Origin: Petrolisthes cinctipes
Lineage: Eukaryota > Arthropoda > Malacostraca > Decapoda > Porcellanidae
DNA length: 64,000 bases
Assembly: GCA_033782935.1 (NCBI GenBank)
Contig: JAWQEG010000077.1
Coordinates: 1,612,501-1,676,500 of the forward strand
Direction of reading: 5' to 3'
Shown here in pieces: positions 10,531-23,694 of the stretch (the stretch's first letter is position 1; each line of letters begins with the position of its first letter). Under the pieces are notes generated by a model. That model made no database searches. It had not been told where the DNA came from and worked only from the letters and a program-made list of their open reading frames with translations. A program made the translations under genes and the position numbers.

Positions 10531-12285
10531 CACCTAAAATATCGATTTTCAGCATTTTTTGGGCCTTTCTTTTGAAACTACATTAACACGGAGTAGACAT
10601 GTACAGGTCGCTTCTGGGACACAAAAATATCGATTTTTTGGGTGTTTTGAGCCTGAATTTGAGATATAAACGGGTACAGAAGATGCATGCACATGACTTT
10701 TCACACCTAAAATATCATTTTTGAGCATGTTTTAAGCCTGTATTTTAAAAACATTCTAGCACTGAGTAGGCATGTGCAGATCGCTTAAGGGACCCAAAAA
10801 TATCGAATTTTCGGAGTTTTGAGCCTGAATTTGAGATATAAACGGGTACATAAGATGCATGCACATATCGACTTTGGGCACATAAAATATCGATTTTGAG
10901 CATGTTTTGGGCCTGTATTTTGAAAATACTATAAAACGGTGTAGACATGTACAGATCGCTTCTGGGACACAAAAATATCGATTTTTTGGGTGTTTTGAGC
11001 CTGAATTTGAGATATAAACGGGTACAGAAGATGCATGCACATATCGACTTTTTGCACCTAAAATATCGATTTTGAGCATGTTTTGGGTCTGTATCATGAA
11101 AACTTTCTAGCAAGAAGTAGGCATGTACAGATTGCTTCTGGGACTCAAAAATATCGAATTTTCGAGTGTTTTGAACCTGAATTTGGGATATAGACAGGTA
11201 CAGAAGATGCATACACATATTGACTTTGGGCAGCTAAAATCTCGATTTACAGCATGTTTTAGGCCTGTATCTTAAAAATACTCTAACACGGAGTATGCAT
11301 GTACAGATGGCTTTTGGGACCCAAAAATATCGAATATTCGGGTGTTTTGAGTCTGAATTTGAGATATAAACGGGTACAGAAGATGCATGCACATATCGAC
11401 TTTGGGCACCCAAAATATTGATTTTGAGCATGTTTTGAGCCTGTATTTTTAAAATACTCAAACACAAAGTAGACACGTACAGATCGTGTCTGGGACACAA
11501 ATAAATCGAATTTTCGGTTGTTCTGAGCCTGAATTTGAGATATGAACGGGTACAGAAGATGCATGCACATATCGACTTTGGGCACCCAAAATATCGATTT
11601 ATAGCATGTTTTGGGCCTGAATTTTTAAAATACTCTAACACTGAGTAGAACCTTACAGATCGCTTCTGGGACCCAAATAAATCGAATTTTCGGGTGTTCT
11701 GAGCCAGAATTTGAGATATGAACGGGTACAGAAGATGCATGCACCTATCGACTTTGGGCACCAAAAATATCGATTTTGAGCATGTTTTGGGCCTGCATTT
11801 TGAAAATACTCTAACACGGTGTAGACATGTACAGATCGCTTCTGGAACACAAAAATATAGATTTTTTGGGTATTTTGAGCCTGAATTTGAGATATAAACG
11901 GGTACATAAGATGCATGCACATATCGACTTTGGAACCCAAAATATCGATTTTTAGTATGTTTTGGGGGTATAACTTGAAAATATTCTAGCACTGAGTAAG
12001 CATGTACAGATCGCTTCTGGGACCCAAAAATATCGTATTTTTGGGGGTTTTGAGCCAGAATTTGGGATATAACCGGGTACAGAGGATGCATGCACATATC
12101 GACTTTTTGCACCTAAAATATCGATTTTAAGCATGTTTTGGGTCTGTATCTTGAAAACATTCTAGCAAGGAGTAGGCATGTACAGGTCGCTTCTGGAACC
12201 CAAAAATATCGAATTTTCTGGTGTTTTGAACATGAATTTGGGATATAGACGGGTACAGAAGATGCATACACATATTGACTTTGGG
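10531..12285 (+). repeat. HOR copy 7 (M8 allele b)
   Basis: Full decamer. Private variant: A at 11872 in M8 (GGGTATTTTG). Confidence 0.92.
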
Positions 12286-14040
12286 CACCTAAAATATCGA
12301 TTTTCAGCATTTTTTGGGCCTTTCGTTTGAAACTACATTAACACGGAGTAGACATGTACAGGTCGCTTCTGGGACACAAAAATATCGATTTTTTGGGTGT
12401 TTTGAGCCTGAATTTGAGATATAAACGGGTACAGAAGATGCATGCACATGACTTTTCACACCTAAAATATCATTTTTGAGCATGTTTTAAGCCTGTATTT
12501 TAAAAACATTCTAGCACTGAGTAGGCATGTGCAGATCGCTTAAGGGACCCAAAAATATCGAATTTTCGGAGTTTTGAGCCTGAATTTGAGATATAAACGG
12601 GTACATAAGATGCATGCACATATCGACTTTGGGCACATAAAATATCGATTTTGAGCATGTTTTGGGCCTGTATTTTGAAAATACTATAAAACGGTGTAGA
12701 CATGTACAGATCGCTTCTGGGACACAAAAATATCGATTTTTTGGGTGTTTTGAGCCTGAATTTGAGATATAAACGGGTACAGAAGATGCATGCACATATC
12801 GACTTTTTGCACCTAAAATATCGATTTTGAGCATGTTTTGGGTCTGTATCATGAAAACTTTCTAGCAAGAAGTAGGCATGTACAGATTGCTTCTGGGACT
12901 CAAAAATATCGAATTTTCGAGTGTTTTGAACCTGAATTTGGGATATAGACAGGTACAGAAGATGCATACACATATTGACTTTGGGCAGCTAAAATCTCGA
13001 TTTACAGCATGTTTTAGGCCTGTATCTTAAAAATACTCTAACACGGAGTATGCATGTACAGATGGCTTTTGGGACCCAAAAATATCGAATATTCGGGTGT
13101 TTTGAGTCTGAATTTGAGATATAAACGGGTACAGAAGATGCATGCACATATCGACTTTGGGCACCCAAAATATTGATTTTGAGCATGTTTTGAGCCTGTA
13201 TTTTTAAAATACTCAAACACAAAGTAGACACGTACAGATCGTGTCTGGGACACAAATAAATCGAATTTTCGGTTGTTCTGAGCCTGAATTTGAGATATGA
13301 ACGGGTACAGAAGATGCATGCACATATCGACTTTGGGCACCCAAAATATCGATTTATAGCATGTTTTGGGCCTGAATTTTTAAAATACTCTAACACTGAG
13401 TAGAACCTTACAGATCGCTTCTGGGACCCAAATAAATCGAATTTTCGGGTGTTCTGAGCCAGAATTTGAGATATGAACGGGTACAGAAGATGCATGCACC
13501 TATCGACTTTGGGCACCAAAAATATCGATTTTGAGCATGTTTTGGGCCTGCATTTTGAAAATACTCTAACACGGTGTAGACATGTACAGATCGCTTCTGG
13601 AACACAAAAATATAGATTTTTTGGGTGTTTTGAGCCTGAATTTGAGATATAAACGGGTACATAAGATGCATGCACATATCGACTTTGGAACCCAAAATAT
13701 CGATTTTTAGTATGTTTTGGGGGTATAACTTGAAAATATTCTAGCACTGAGTAAGCATGTACAGATCGCTTCTGGGACCCAAAAATATCGTATTTTTGGG
13801 GGTTTTGAGCCAGAATTTGGGATATAACCGGGTACAGAGGATGCATGCACATATCGACTTTTTGCACCTAAAATATCGATTTTAAGCATGTTTTGGGTCT
13901 GTATCTTGAAAACATTCTAGCAAGGAGTAGGCATGTACAGGTCGCTTCTGGAACCCAAAAATATCGAATTTTCTGGTGTTTTGAACATGAATTTGGGATA
14001 TAGACGGGTACAGAAGATGCATACACATATTGACTTTGGG
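12286..14040 (+). repeat. HOR copy 8 (M8 allele b, M1-G group)
   Basis: Full decamer. It is the first of four consecutive copies with G at HOR position 40 (12,325; CCTTTCGTTTG instead of CCTTTCTTTTG), so copies 8-11 probably descend from one recent amplification. Confidence 0.92.
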
Positions 14041-15795
14041 CACCTAAAATATCGATTTTCAGCATTTTTTGGGCCTTTCGTTTGAAACTACATTAACACG
14101 GAGTAGACATGTACAGGTCGCTTCTGGGACACAAAAATATCGATTTTTTGGGTGTTTTGAGCCTGAATTTGAGATATAAACGGGTACAGAAGATGCATGC
14201 ACATGACTTTTCACACCTAAAATATCATTTTTGAGCATGTTTTAAGCCTGTATTTTAAAAACATTCTAGCACTGAGTAGGCATGTGCAGATCGCTTAAGG
14301 GACCCAAAAATATCGAATTTTCGGAGTTTTGAGCCTGAATTTGAGATATAAACGGGTACATAAGATGCATGCACATATCGACTTTGGGCACATAAAATAT
14401 CGATTTTGAGCATGTTTTGGGCCTGTATTTTGAAAATACTATAAAACGGTGTAGACATGTACAGATCGCTTCTGGGACACAAAAATATCGATTTTTTGGG
14501 TGTTTTGAGCCTGAATTTGAGATATAAACGGGTACAGAAGATGCATGCACATATCGACTTTTTGCACCTAAAATATCGATTTTGAGCATGTTTTGGGTCT
14601 GTATCATGAAAACCTTCTAGCAAGAAGTAGGCATGTACAGATTGCTTCTGGGACTCAAAAATATCGAATTTTCGAGTGTTTTGAACCTGAATTTGGGATA
14701 TAGACAGGTACAGAAGATGCATACACATATTGACTTTGGGCAGCTAAAATCTCGATTTACAGCATGTTTTAGGCCTGTATCTTAAAAATACTCTAACACG
14801 GAGTATGCATGTACAGATGGCTTTTGGGACCCAAAAATATCGAATATTCGGGTGTTTTGAGTCTGAATTTGAGATATAAACGGGTACAGAAGATGCATGC
14901 ACATATCGACTTTGGGCACCCAAAATATTGATTTTGAGCATGTTTTGAGCCTGTATTTTTAAAATACTCAAACACAAAGTAGACACGTACAGATCGTGTC
15001 TGGGACACAAATAAATCGAATTTTCGGTTGTTCTGAGCCTGAATTTGAGATATGAACGGGTACAGAAGATGCATGCACATATCGACTTTGGGCACCCAAA
15101 ATATCGATTTATAGCATGTTTTGGGCCTGAATTTTTAAAATACTCTAACACTGAGTAGAACCTTACAGATCGCTTCTGGGACCCAAATAAATCGAAGTTT
15201 CGGGTGTTCTGAGCCAGAATTTGAGATATGAACGGGTACAGAAGATGCATGCACCTATCGACTTTGGGCACCAAAAATATCGATTTTGAGCATGTTTTGG
15301 GCCTGCATTTTGAAAATACTCTAACACGGTGTAGACATGTACAGATCGCTTCTGGAACACAAAAATATAGATTTTTTGGGTGTTTTGAGCCTGAATTTGA
15401 GATATAAACGGGTACATAAGATGCATGCACATATCGACTTTGGAACCCAAAATATCGATTTTTAGTATGTTTTGGGGGTATAACTTGAAAATATTCTAGC
15501 ACTGAGTAAGCATGTACAGATCGCTTCTGGGACCCAAAAATATCGTATTTTTGGGGGTTTTGAGCCAGAATTTGGGATATAACCGGGTACAGAGGATGCA
15601 TGCACATATCGACTTTTTGCACCTAAAATATCGATTTTAAGCATGTTTTGGGTCTGTATCTTGAAAACATTCTAGCAAGGAGTAGGCATGTACAGGTCGC
15701 TTCTGGAACCCAAAAATATCGAATTTTTTGGTGTTTTGAACATGAATTTGGGATATAGACGGGTACAGAAGATGCATACACATATTGACTTTGGG
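14041..15795 (+). repeat. HOR copy 9 (M8 allele b, M1-G group)
   Basis: Full decamer with the M1 G at 14,080. Further variants are C at 14,614 (M4), G at 15,197 (M7, shared only with copy 1) and T at 15,728 (M10). Confidence 0.92.
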
Positions 15796-17550
15796 CACCT
15801 AAAATATCGATTTTCAGCATTTTTTGGGCCTTTCGTTTGAAACTACATTAACACGGAGTAGACATGTACAGGTCGCTTCTGGGACACAAAAATATCGATT
15901 TTTTGGGTGTTTTGAGCCTGAATTTGAGATATAAACGGGTACAGAAGATGCATGCACATGACTTTTCACACCTAAAATATCATTTTTGAGCATGTTTTAA
16001 GCCTGTATTTTAAAAACATTCTAGCACTGAGTAGGCATGTGCAGATCGCTTAAGGGACCCAAAAATATCGAATTTTCGGAGTTTTGAGCCTGAATTTGAG
16101 ATATAAACGGGTACATAAGATGCATGCACATATCGACTTTGGGCACATAAAATATCGATTTTGAGCATGTTTTGGGCCTGTATTTTGAAAATACTATAAA
16201 ACGGTGTAGACATGTACAGATCGCTTCTGGGACACAAAAATATCGATTTTTTGGGTGTTTTGAGCCTGAATTTGAGATATAAACGGGTACAGAAGATGCA
16301 TGCACATATCGACTTTTTGCACCTAAAATATCGATTTTGAGCATGTTTTGGGTCTGTATCATGAAAACTTTCTAGCAAGAAGTAGGCATGTACAGATTGC
16401 TTCTGGGACTCAAAAATATCGAATTTTCGAGTGTTTTGAACCTGAATTTGGGATATAGACAGGTACAGAAGATGCATACACATATTGACTTTGGGCAGCT
16501 AAAATCTCGATTTACAGCATGTTTTAGGCCTGTATCTTAAAAATACTCTAACACGGAGTATGCATGTACAGATGGCTTTTGGGACCCAAAAATATCGAAT
16601 ATTCGGGTGTTTTGAGTCTGAATTTGAGATATAAACGGGTACAGAAGATGCATGCACATATCGACTTTGGGCACCCAAAATATTGATTTTGAGCATGTTT
16701 TGAGCCTGTATTTTTAAAATACTCAAACACAAAGTAGACACGTACAGATCGTGTCTGGGACACAAATAAATCGAATTTTCGGTTGTTCTGAGCCTGAATT
16801 TGAGATATGAACGGGTACAGAAGATGCATGCACATATCGACTTTGGGCACCCAAAATATCGATTTATAGCATGTTTTGGGCCTGAATTTTTAAAATACTC
16901 TAACACTGAGTAGAACCTTACAGATCGCTTCTGGGACCCAAATAAATCGAATTTTCGGGTGTTCTGAGCCAGAATTTGAGATATGAACGGGTACAGAAGA
17001 TGCATGCACCTATCGACTTTGGGCACCAAAAATATCGATTTTGAGCATGTTTTGGGCCTGCATTTTGAAAATACTCTAACACGGTGTAGACATGTACAGA
17101 TCGCTTCTGGAACACAAAAATATAGATTTTTTGGGTGTTTTGAGCCTGAATTTGAGATATAAACGGGTACATAAGATGCATGCACATATCGACTTTGGAA
17201 CCCAAAATATCGATTTTTAGTATGTTTTGGGGGTATAACTTGAAAATATTCTAGCACTGAGTAAGCATGTACAGATCGCTTCTGGGACCCAAAAATATCG
17301 TATTTTTGGGGGTTTTGAGCCAGAATTTGGGATATAACCGGGTACAGAGGATGCATGCACATATCGACTTTTTGCACCTAAAATATCGATTTTAAGCATG
17401 TTTTGGGTCTGTATCTTGAAAACATTCTAGCAAGGAGTAGGCATGTACAGGTCGCTTCTGGAACCCAAAAATATCGAATTTTCTGGTGTTTTGAACATGA
17501 ATTTGGGATATAGACGGGTACAGAAGATGCATACACATATTGACTTTGGG
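15796..17550 (+). repeat. HOR copy 10 (M8 allele b, M1-G group)
   Basis: Full decamer with the M1 G at 15,835. I noticed no private change. Confidence 0.92.
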
Positions 17551-19305
17551 CACCTAAAATATCGATTTTCAGCATTTTTTGGGCCTTTCGTTTGAAACTA
17601 CATTAACACGGAGTAGACATGTACAGGTCGCTTCTGGGACACAAAAATATCGATTTTTTGGGTGTTTTGAGCCTGAATTTGAGATATAAACGGGTACAGA
17701 AGATGCATGCACATGACTTTTCACACCTAAAATATCATTTTTGAGCATGTTTTAAGCCTGTATTTTAAAAACATTCTAGCACTGAGTAGGCATGTGCAGA
17801 TCGCTTAAGGGACCCAAAAATATCGAATTTTCGGAGTTTTGAGCCTGAATTTGAGATATAAACGGGTACATAAGATGCATGCACATATCGACTTTGGGCA
17901 CATAAAATATCGATTTTGAGCATGTTTTGGGCCTGTATTTTGAAAATACTATAAAACGGTGTAGACATGTACAGATCGCTTCTGGGACACAAAAATATCG
18001 ATTTTTTGGGTGTTTTGAGCCTGAATTTGAGATATAAACGGGTACAGAAGATGCATGCACATATCGACTTTTTGCACCTAAAATATCGATTTTGAGCATG
18101 TTTTGGGTCTGTATCATGAAAACTTTCTAGCAAGAAGTAGGCATGTACAGATTGCTTCTGGGACTCAAAAATATCGAATTTTCGAGTGTTTTGAACCTGA
18201 ATTTGGGATATAGACAGGTACAGAAGATGCATACACATATTGACTTTGGGCAGCTAAAATCTCGATTTACAGCATGTTTTAGGCCTGTATCTTAAAAATA
18301 CTCTAACACGGAGTATGCATGTACAGATGGCTTTTGGGACCCAAAAATATCGAATATTCGGGTGTTTTGAGTCTGAATTTGAGATATAAACGGGTACAGA
18401 AGATGCATGCACATATCGACTTTGGGCACCCAAAATATTGATTTTGAGCATGTTTTGAGCCTGTATTTTTAAAATACTCAAACACAAAGTAGACACGTAC
18501 AGATCGTGTCTGGGACACAAATAAATCGAATTTTCGGTTGTTCTGAGCCTGAATTTGAGATATGAACGGGTACAGAAGATGCATGCACATATCGACTTTG
18601 GGCACCCAAAATATCGATTTATAGCATGTTTTGGGCCTGAATTTTTAAAATACTCTAACACTGAGTAGAACCTTACAGATCGCTTCTGGGACCCAAATAA
18701 ATCGAATTTTCGGGTGTTCTGAGCCAGAATTTGAGATATGAACGGGTACAGAAGATGCATGCACCTATCGACTTTGGGCACCAAAAATATCGATTTTGAG
18801 CATGTTTTGGGCCTGCATTTTGAAAATACTCTAACACGGTGTAGACATGTACAGATCGCTTCTGGAACACAAAAATATAGATTTTTTGGGTGTTTTGAGC
18901 CTGAATTTGAGATATAAACGGGTACATAAGATGCATGCACATATCGACTTTGGAACCCAAAATATCGATTTTTAGTATGTTTTGGGGGTATAACTTGAAA
19001 ATATTCTAGCACTGAGTAAGCATGTACAGATCGCTTCTGGGACCCAAAAATATCGTATTTTTGGGGGTTTTGAGCCAGAATTTGGGATATAACCGGGTAC
19101 AGAGGATGCATGCACATATCGACTTTTTGCACCTAAAATATCGATTTTAAGCATGTTTTGGGTCTGTATCTTGAAAACATTCTAGCAAGGAGTAGGCATG
19201 TACAGGTCGCTTCTGGAACCCAAAAATATCGAATTTTCTGGTGTTTTGAACATGAATTTGGGATATAGACGGGTACAGAAGATGCATACACATATTGACT
19301 TTGGG
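17551..19305 (+). repeat. HOR copy 11 (M8 allele b, M1-G group)
   Basis: Full decamer with the M1 G at 17,590. It is the last member of the M1-G group. Confidence 0.92.
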
Positions 19306-21059
19306 CACCTAAAATATCGATTTTCAGCATTTTTTGGGCCTTTCTTTTGAAACTACATTAACACGGAGTAGACATGTACAGGTCGCTTCTGGGACACAAA
19401 AATATCGATTTTTTGGGTGTTTTGAGCCTGAATTTGAGATATAAACGGGTACAGAAGATGCATGCACATGACTTTTCACACCTAAAATATCATTTTTGAG
19501 CATGTTTTAAGCCTGTATTTTAAAAACATTCTAGCACTGAGTAGGCATGTGCAGATCGCTTAAGGGACCCAAAAATATCGAATTTTCGGAGTTTTGAGCC
19601 TGAATTTGAGATATAAACGGGTACATAAGATGCATGCACATATCGACTTTGGGCACATAAAATATCGATTTGAGCATGTTTTGGGCCTGTATTTTGAAAA
19701 TACTATAAAACGGTGTAGACATGTACAGATCGCTTCTGGGACACAAAAATATCGATTTTTTGGGTGTTTTGAGCCTGAATTTGAGATATAAACGGGTACA
19801 GAAGATGCATGCACATATCGACTTTTTGCACCTAAAATATCGATTTTGAGCATGTTTTGGGTCTGTATCATGAAAACTTTCTAGCAAGAAGTAGGCATGT
19901 ACAGATTGCTTCTGGGACTCAAAAATATCGAATTTTCGAGTGTTTTGAACCTGAATTTGGGATATAGACAGGTACAGAAGATGCATACACATATTGACTT
20001 TGGGCAGCTAAAATCTCGATTTACAGCATGTTTTAGGCCTGTATCTTAAAAATACTCTAACACGGAGTATGCATGTACAGATGGCTTTTGGGACCCAAAA
20101 ATATCGAATATTCGGGTGTTTTGAGTCTGAATTTGAGATATAAACGGGTACAGAAGATGCATGCACATATCGACTTTGGGCACCCAAAATATTGATTTTG
20201 AGCATGTTTTGAGCCTGTATTTTTAAAATACTCAAACACAAAGTAGACACGTACAGATCGTGTCTGGGACACAAATAAATCGAATTTTCGGTTGTTCTGA
20301 GCCTGAATTTGAGATATGAACGGGTACAGAAGATGCATGCACATATCGACTTTGGGCACCCAAAATATCGATTTATAGCATGTTTTGGGCCTGAATTTTT
20401 AAAATACTCTAACACTGAGTAGAACCTTACAGATCGCTTCTGGGACCCAAATAAATCGAATTTTCGGGTGTTCTGAGCCAGAATTTGAGATATGAACGGG
20501 TACAGAAGATGCATGCACCTATCGACTTTGGGCACCAAAAATATCGATTTTGAGCATGTTTTGGGCCTGCATTTTGAAAATACTCTAACACGGTGTAGAC
20601 ATGTACAGATCGCTTCTGGAACACAAAAATATAGATTTTTTGGGTGTTTTGAGCCTGAATTTGAGATATAAACGGGTACATAAGATGCATGCACATATCG
20701 ACTTTGGAACCCAAAATATCGATTTTTAGTATGTTTTGGGGGTATAACTTGAAAATATTCTAGCACTGAGTAAGCATGTACAGATCGCTTCTGGGACCCA
20801 AAAATATCGTATTTTTGGGGGTTTTGAGCCAGAATTTGGGATATAACCGGGTACAGAGGATGCATGCACATATCGACTTTTTGCACCTAAAATATCGATT
20901 TTAAGCATGTTTTGGGTCTGTATCTTGAAAACATTCTAGCAAGGAGTAGGCATGTACAGGTCGCTTCTGGAACCCAAAAATATCGAATTTTCTGGTGTTT
21001 TGAACATGAATTTGGGATATAGACGGGTACAGAAGATGCATACACATATTGACTTTGGG
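19306..21059 (+). repeat. HOR copy 12 (1,754 bp)
   Basis: Full decamer, M8 allele b, M1 back to T. One T is missing in M3 near 19,670 (ATCGATTTGAGC instead of ATCGATTTTGAGC), which shifts all later copies by one base. Confidence 0.92.
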
Positions 21060-22814
21060 CACCTAAAATATCGATTTTCAGCATTTTTTGGGCCTTTCTT
21101 TTGAAACTACATTAACACGGAGTAGACATGTACAGGTCGCTTCTGGGACACAAAAATATCGATTTTTTGGGTGTTTTGAGCCTGAATTTGAGATATAAAC
21201 GGGTACAGAAGATGCATGCACATGACTTTTCACACCTAAAATATCATTTTTGAGCATGTTTTAAGCCTGTATTTTAAAAACATTCTAGCACTGAGTAGGC
21301 ATGTGCAGATCGCTTAAGGGACCCAAAAATATCGAATTTTCGGAGTTTTGAGCCTGAATTTGAGATATAAACGGGTACATAAGATGCATGCACATATCGA
21401 CTTTGGGCACATAAAATATCGATTTTGAGCATGTTTTGGGCCTGTATTTTGAAAATACTATAAAACGGTGTAGACATGTACAGATCGCTTCTGGGACACA
21501 AAAATATCGATTTTTTGGGTGTTTTGAGCCTGAATTTGAGATATAAACGGGTACAGAAGATGCATGCACATATCGACTTTTTGCACCTAAAATATCGATT
21601 TTGAGCATGTTTTGGGTCTGTATCATGAAAACTTTCTAGCAAGAAGTAGGCATGTACAGATTGCTTCTGGGACTCAAAAATATCGAATTTTCGAGTGTTT
21701 TGAACCTGAATTTGGGATATAGACAGGTACAGAAGATGCATACACATATTGACTTTGGGCAGCTAAAATCTCGATTTACAGCATGTTTTAGGCCTGTATC
21801 TTAAAAATACTCTAACACGGAGTATGCATGTACAGATGGCTTTTGGGACCCAAAAATATCGAATATTCGGGTGTTTTGAGTCTGAATTTGAGATATAAAC
21901 GGGTACAGAAGATGCATGCACATATCGACTTTGGGCACCCAAAATATTGATTTTGAGCATGTTTTGAGCCTGTATTTTTAAAATACTCAAACACAAAGTA
22001 GACACGTACAGATCGTGTCTGGGACACAAATAAATCGAATTTTCGGTTGTTCTGAGCCTGAATTTGAGATATGAACGGGTACAGAAGATGCATGCACATA
22101 TCGACTTTGGGCACCCAAAATATCGATTTATAGCATGTTTTGGGCCTGAATTTTTAAAATACTCTAACACTGAGTAGAACCTTACAGATCGCTTCTGGGA
22201 CCCAAATAAATCGAATTTTCGGGTGTTCTGAGCCAGAATTTGAGATATGAACGGGTACAGAAGATGCATGCACCTATCGACTTTGGGCACCAAAAATATC
22301 GATTTTGAGCATGTTTTGGGCCTGCATTTTGAAAATACTCTAACACGGTGTAGACATGTACAGATCGCTTCTGGAACACAAAAATATAGATTTTTTGGGT
22401 GTTTTGAGCCTGAATTTGAGATATAAACGGGTACATAAGATGCATGCACATATCGACTTTGGAACCCAAAATATCGATTTTTAGTATGTTTTGGGGGTAT
22501 AACTTGAAAATATTCTAGCACTGAGTAAGCATGTACAGATCGCTTCTGGGACCCAAAAATATCGTATTTTTGGGTTTTTTGAGCCAGAATTTGGGATATA
22601 ACCGGGTACAGAGGATGCATGCACATATCGACTTTTTGCACCTAAAATATCGATTTTAAGCATGTTTTGGGTCTGTATCTTGAAAACATTCTAGCAAGGA
22701 GTAGGCATGTACAGGTCGCTTCTGGAACCCAAAAATATCGAATTTTCTGGTGTTTTGAACCTGAATTTGGGATATAGACGGGTACAGAAGATGCATACAC
22801 ATATTGACTTTGGG
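21060..22814 (+). repeat. HOR copy 13, last complete copy of block A
   Basis: Full decamer, M8 allele b. Differences are TT for GG at 22,575-22,576 (M9) and C at 22,761 in M10 (GAACCTG instead of GAACATG). The M10 change is shared with the isolated copy at 32,670-34,424, so the two are close relatives. Confidence 0.92.
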
Positions 22815-22990
22815 CACCTAAAATATCGATTTTCAGCATTTTTTTGGCCTTTCTTTTGAAACTACATTAACACGGAGTAGGCATGTACAGGTCGCTTCTG
22901 GGACACAAAAATATCGATTTTTTGGGTGTTTTGAGCCTGAATTTTAGATATAAACGGGTACAGAAGATGCATGCACATATCGACTTTTTG
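22815..22990 (+). repeat. M1/M3 hybrid monomer
   Basis: M1 and M3 are almost identical for about 80 bp across the middle of the monomer, so the exchange point can only be placed between roughly 22,885 and 22,977. It is a direct trace of unequal exchange between two non-adjacent monomers of the HOR. The same hybrid is in the duplicate at 34,425-34,600. Confidence 0.8.
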
Positions 22991-23694
22991 CACCTAAAAT
23001 ATCGATTTTGAGCATGTTTTGGGTCTGTATCATGAAAACTTTCTATCAAGAAGTAAGCATGTACAGATTGCTTCTGGGACTCAAAAATATCGAATTTTCG
23101 AGTGTTTTGAACCTGAATTTGGGATATAGACAGGTACAGAAGATGCATACACATATTGACTTTGGGCAGCTAAAATCTCGATTTACAGCATGTTTTAGGC
23201 CTGTATCTTAAAAATACTCTAACACGGAGTATGCATGTACAGATGGCTTTTGGGACCCAAAAATATCGAATATTCGGGTGTTTTGAGTCTGAATTTGAGA
23301 TATAAACGGGTACAGAAGATGCATGCACATATCGACTTTGGGCACCCAAAATATTGATTTTGAGCATGTTTTGAGCCTGTATTTTTAAAATACTCAAACA
23401 CAAAGTAGACACGTACAGATCGTGTCTGGGACACAAATAAATCGAATTTTCGGTTCTTCTGAGCCTGAATTTGAGATATGAACGGGTACAGAAGATGCAT
23501 GCACATATCGACTTTGGGCACCCAAAATATCGATTTATAGCATGTTTTGGGCCTGAATTTTTCAAATACTCTAACACTGAGTAGAACCTTACAGATCGCT
23601 TCTGGGACCCAAATAAATCGAATTTTCGGGTGTTCTGAGCCTGAATTTGAGATATGAACGGGTACAGAAGATGCATGCACATATTGACTTTGGG
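22815..23694 (+). repeat. Truncated HOR copy: M1/M3 hybrid, M4, M5, M6, M7
   Basis: The first monomer (22,815-22,990) begins as M1 (CTTTCTTTTGAAACTAC, CAGGTCGC) and ends as M3 (CATATCGACTTTTTG). M4 (22,991), M5 (23,167), M6 (23,343) and M7 (23,519) follow, and M8-M10 are absent. Compared with a full copy, about 348 bp are lost across M1-M3. This marks the right end of the homogenised block. Confidence 0.85.

Larger units (their letters stand above)
1..22814 (+). repeat. HOR block A: 13 tandem copies of a 1,755-bp decamer
   Basis: Ten distinguishable monomers (lengths 173, 175, 176, 176, 176, 176, 176, 175, 176, 176; sum 1,755) repeat as a unit. Copies start at 1, 1756, 3511, 5266, 7021, 8776, 10531, 12286, 14041, 15796, 17551, 19306 and 21060. 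By eye, copies differ from one another at only a few bases, apart from the M8 allele switch, while monomers within one copy differ at many positions. This is a classic higher-order repeat homogenised as a multi-monomer unit, and it is the youngest layer in the window. Confidence 0.95.

Noticed and set aside
1..22814. HOR block as a pure assembly artefact
   Set aside because: Copies carry distinct private variants, an internal allele alternation and one length variant, which a simple false repetition would not produce. Exact copy number still depends on the assembly.
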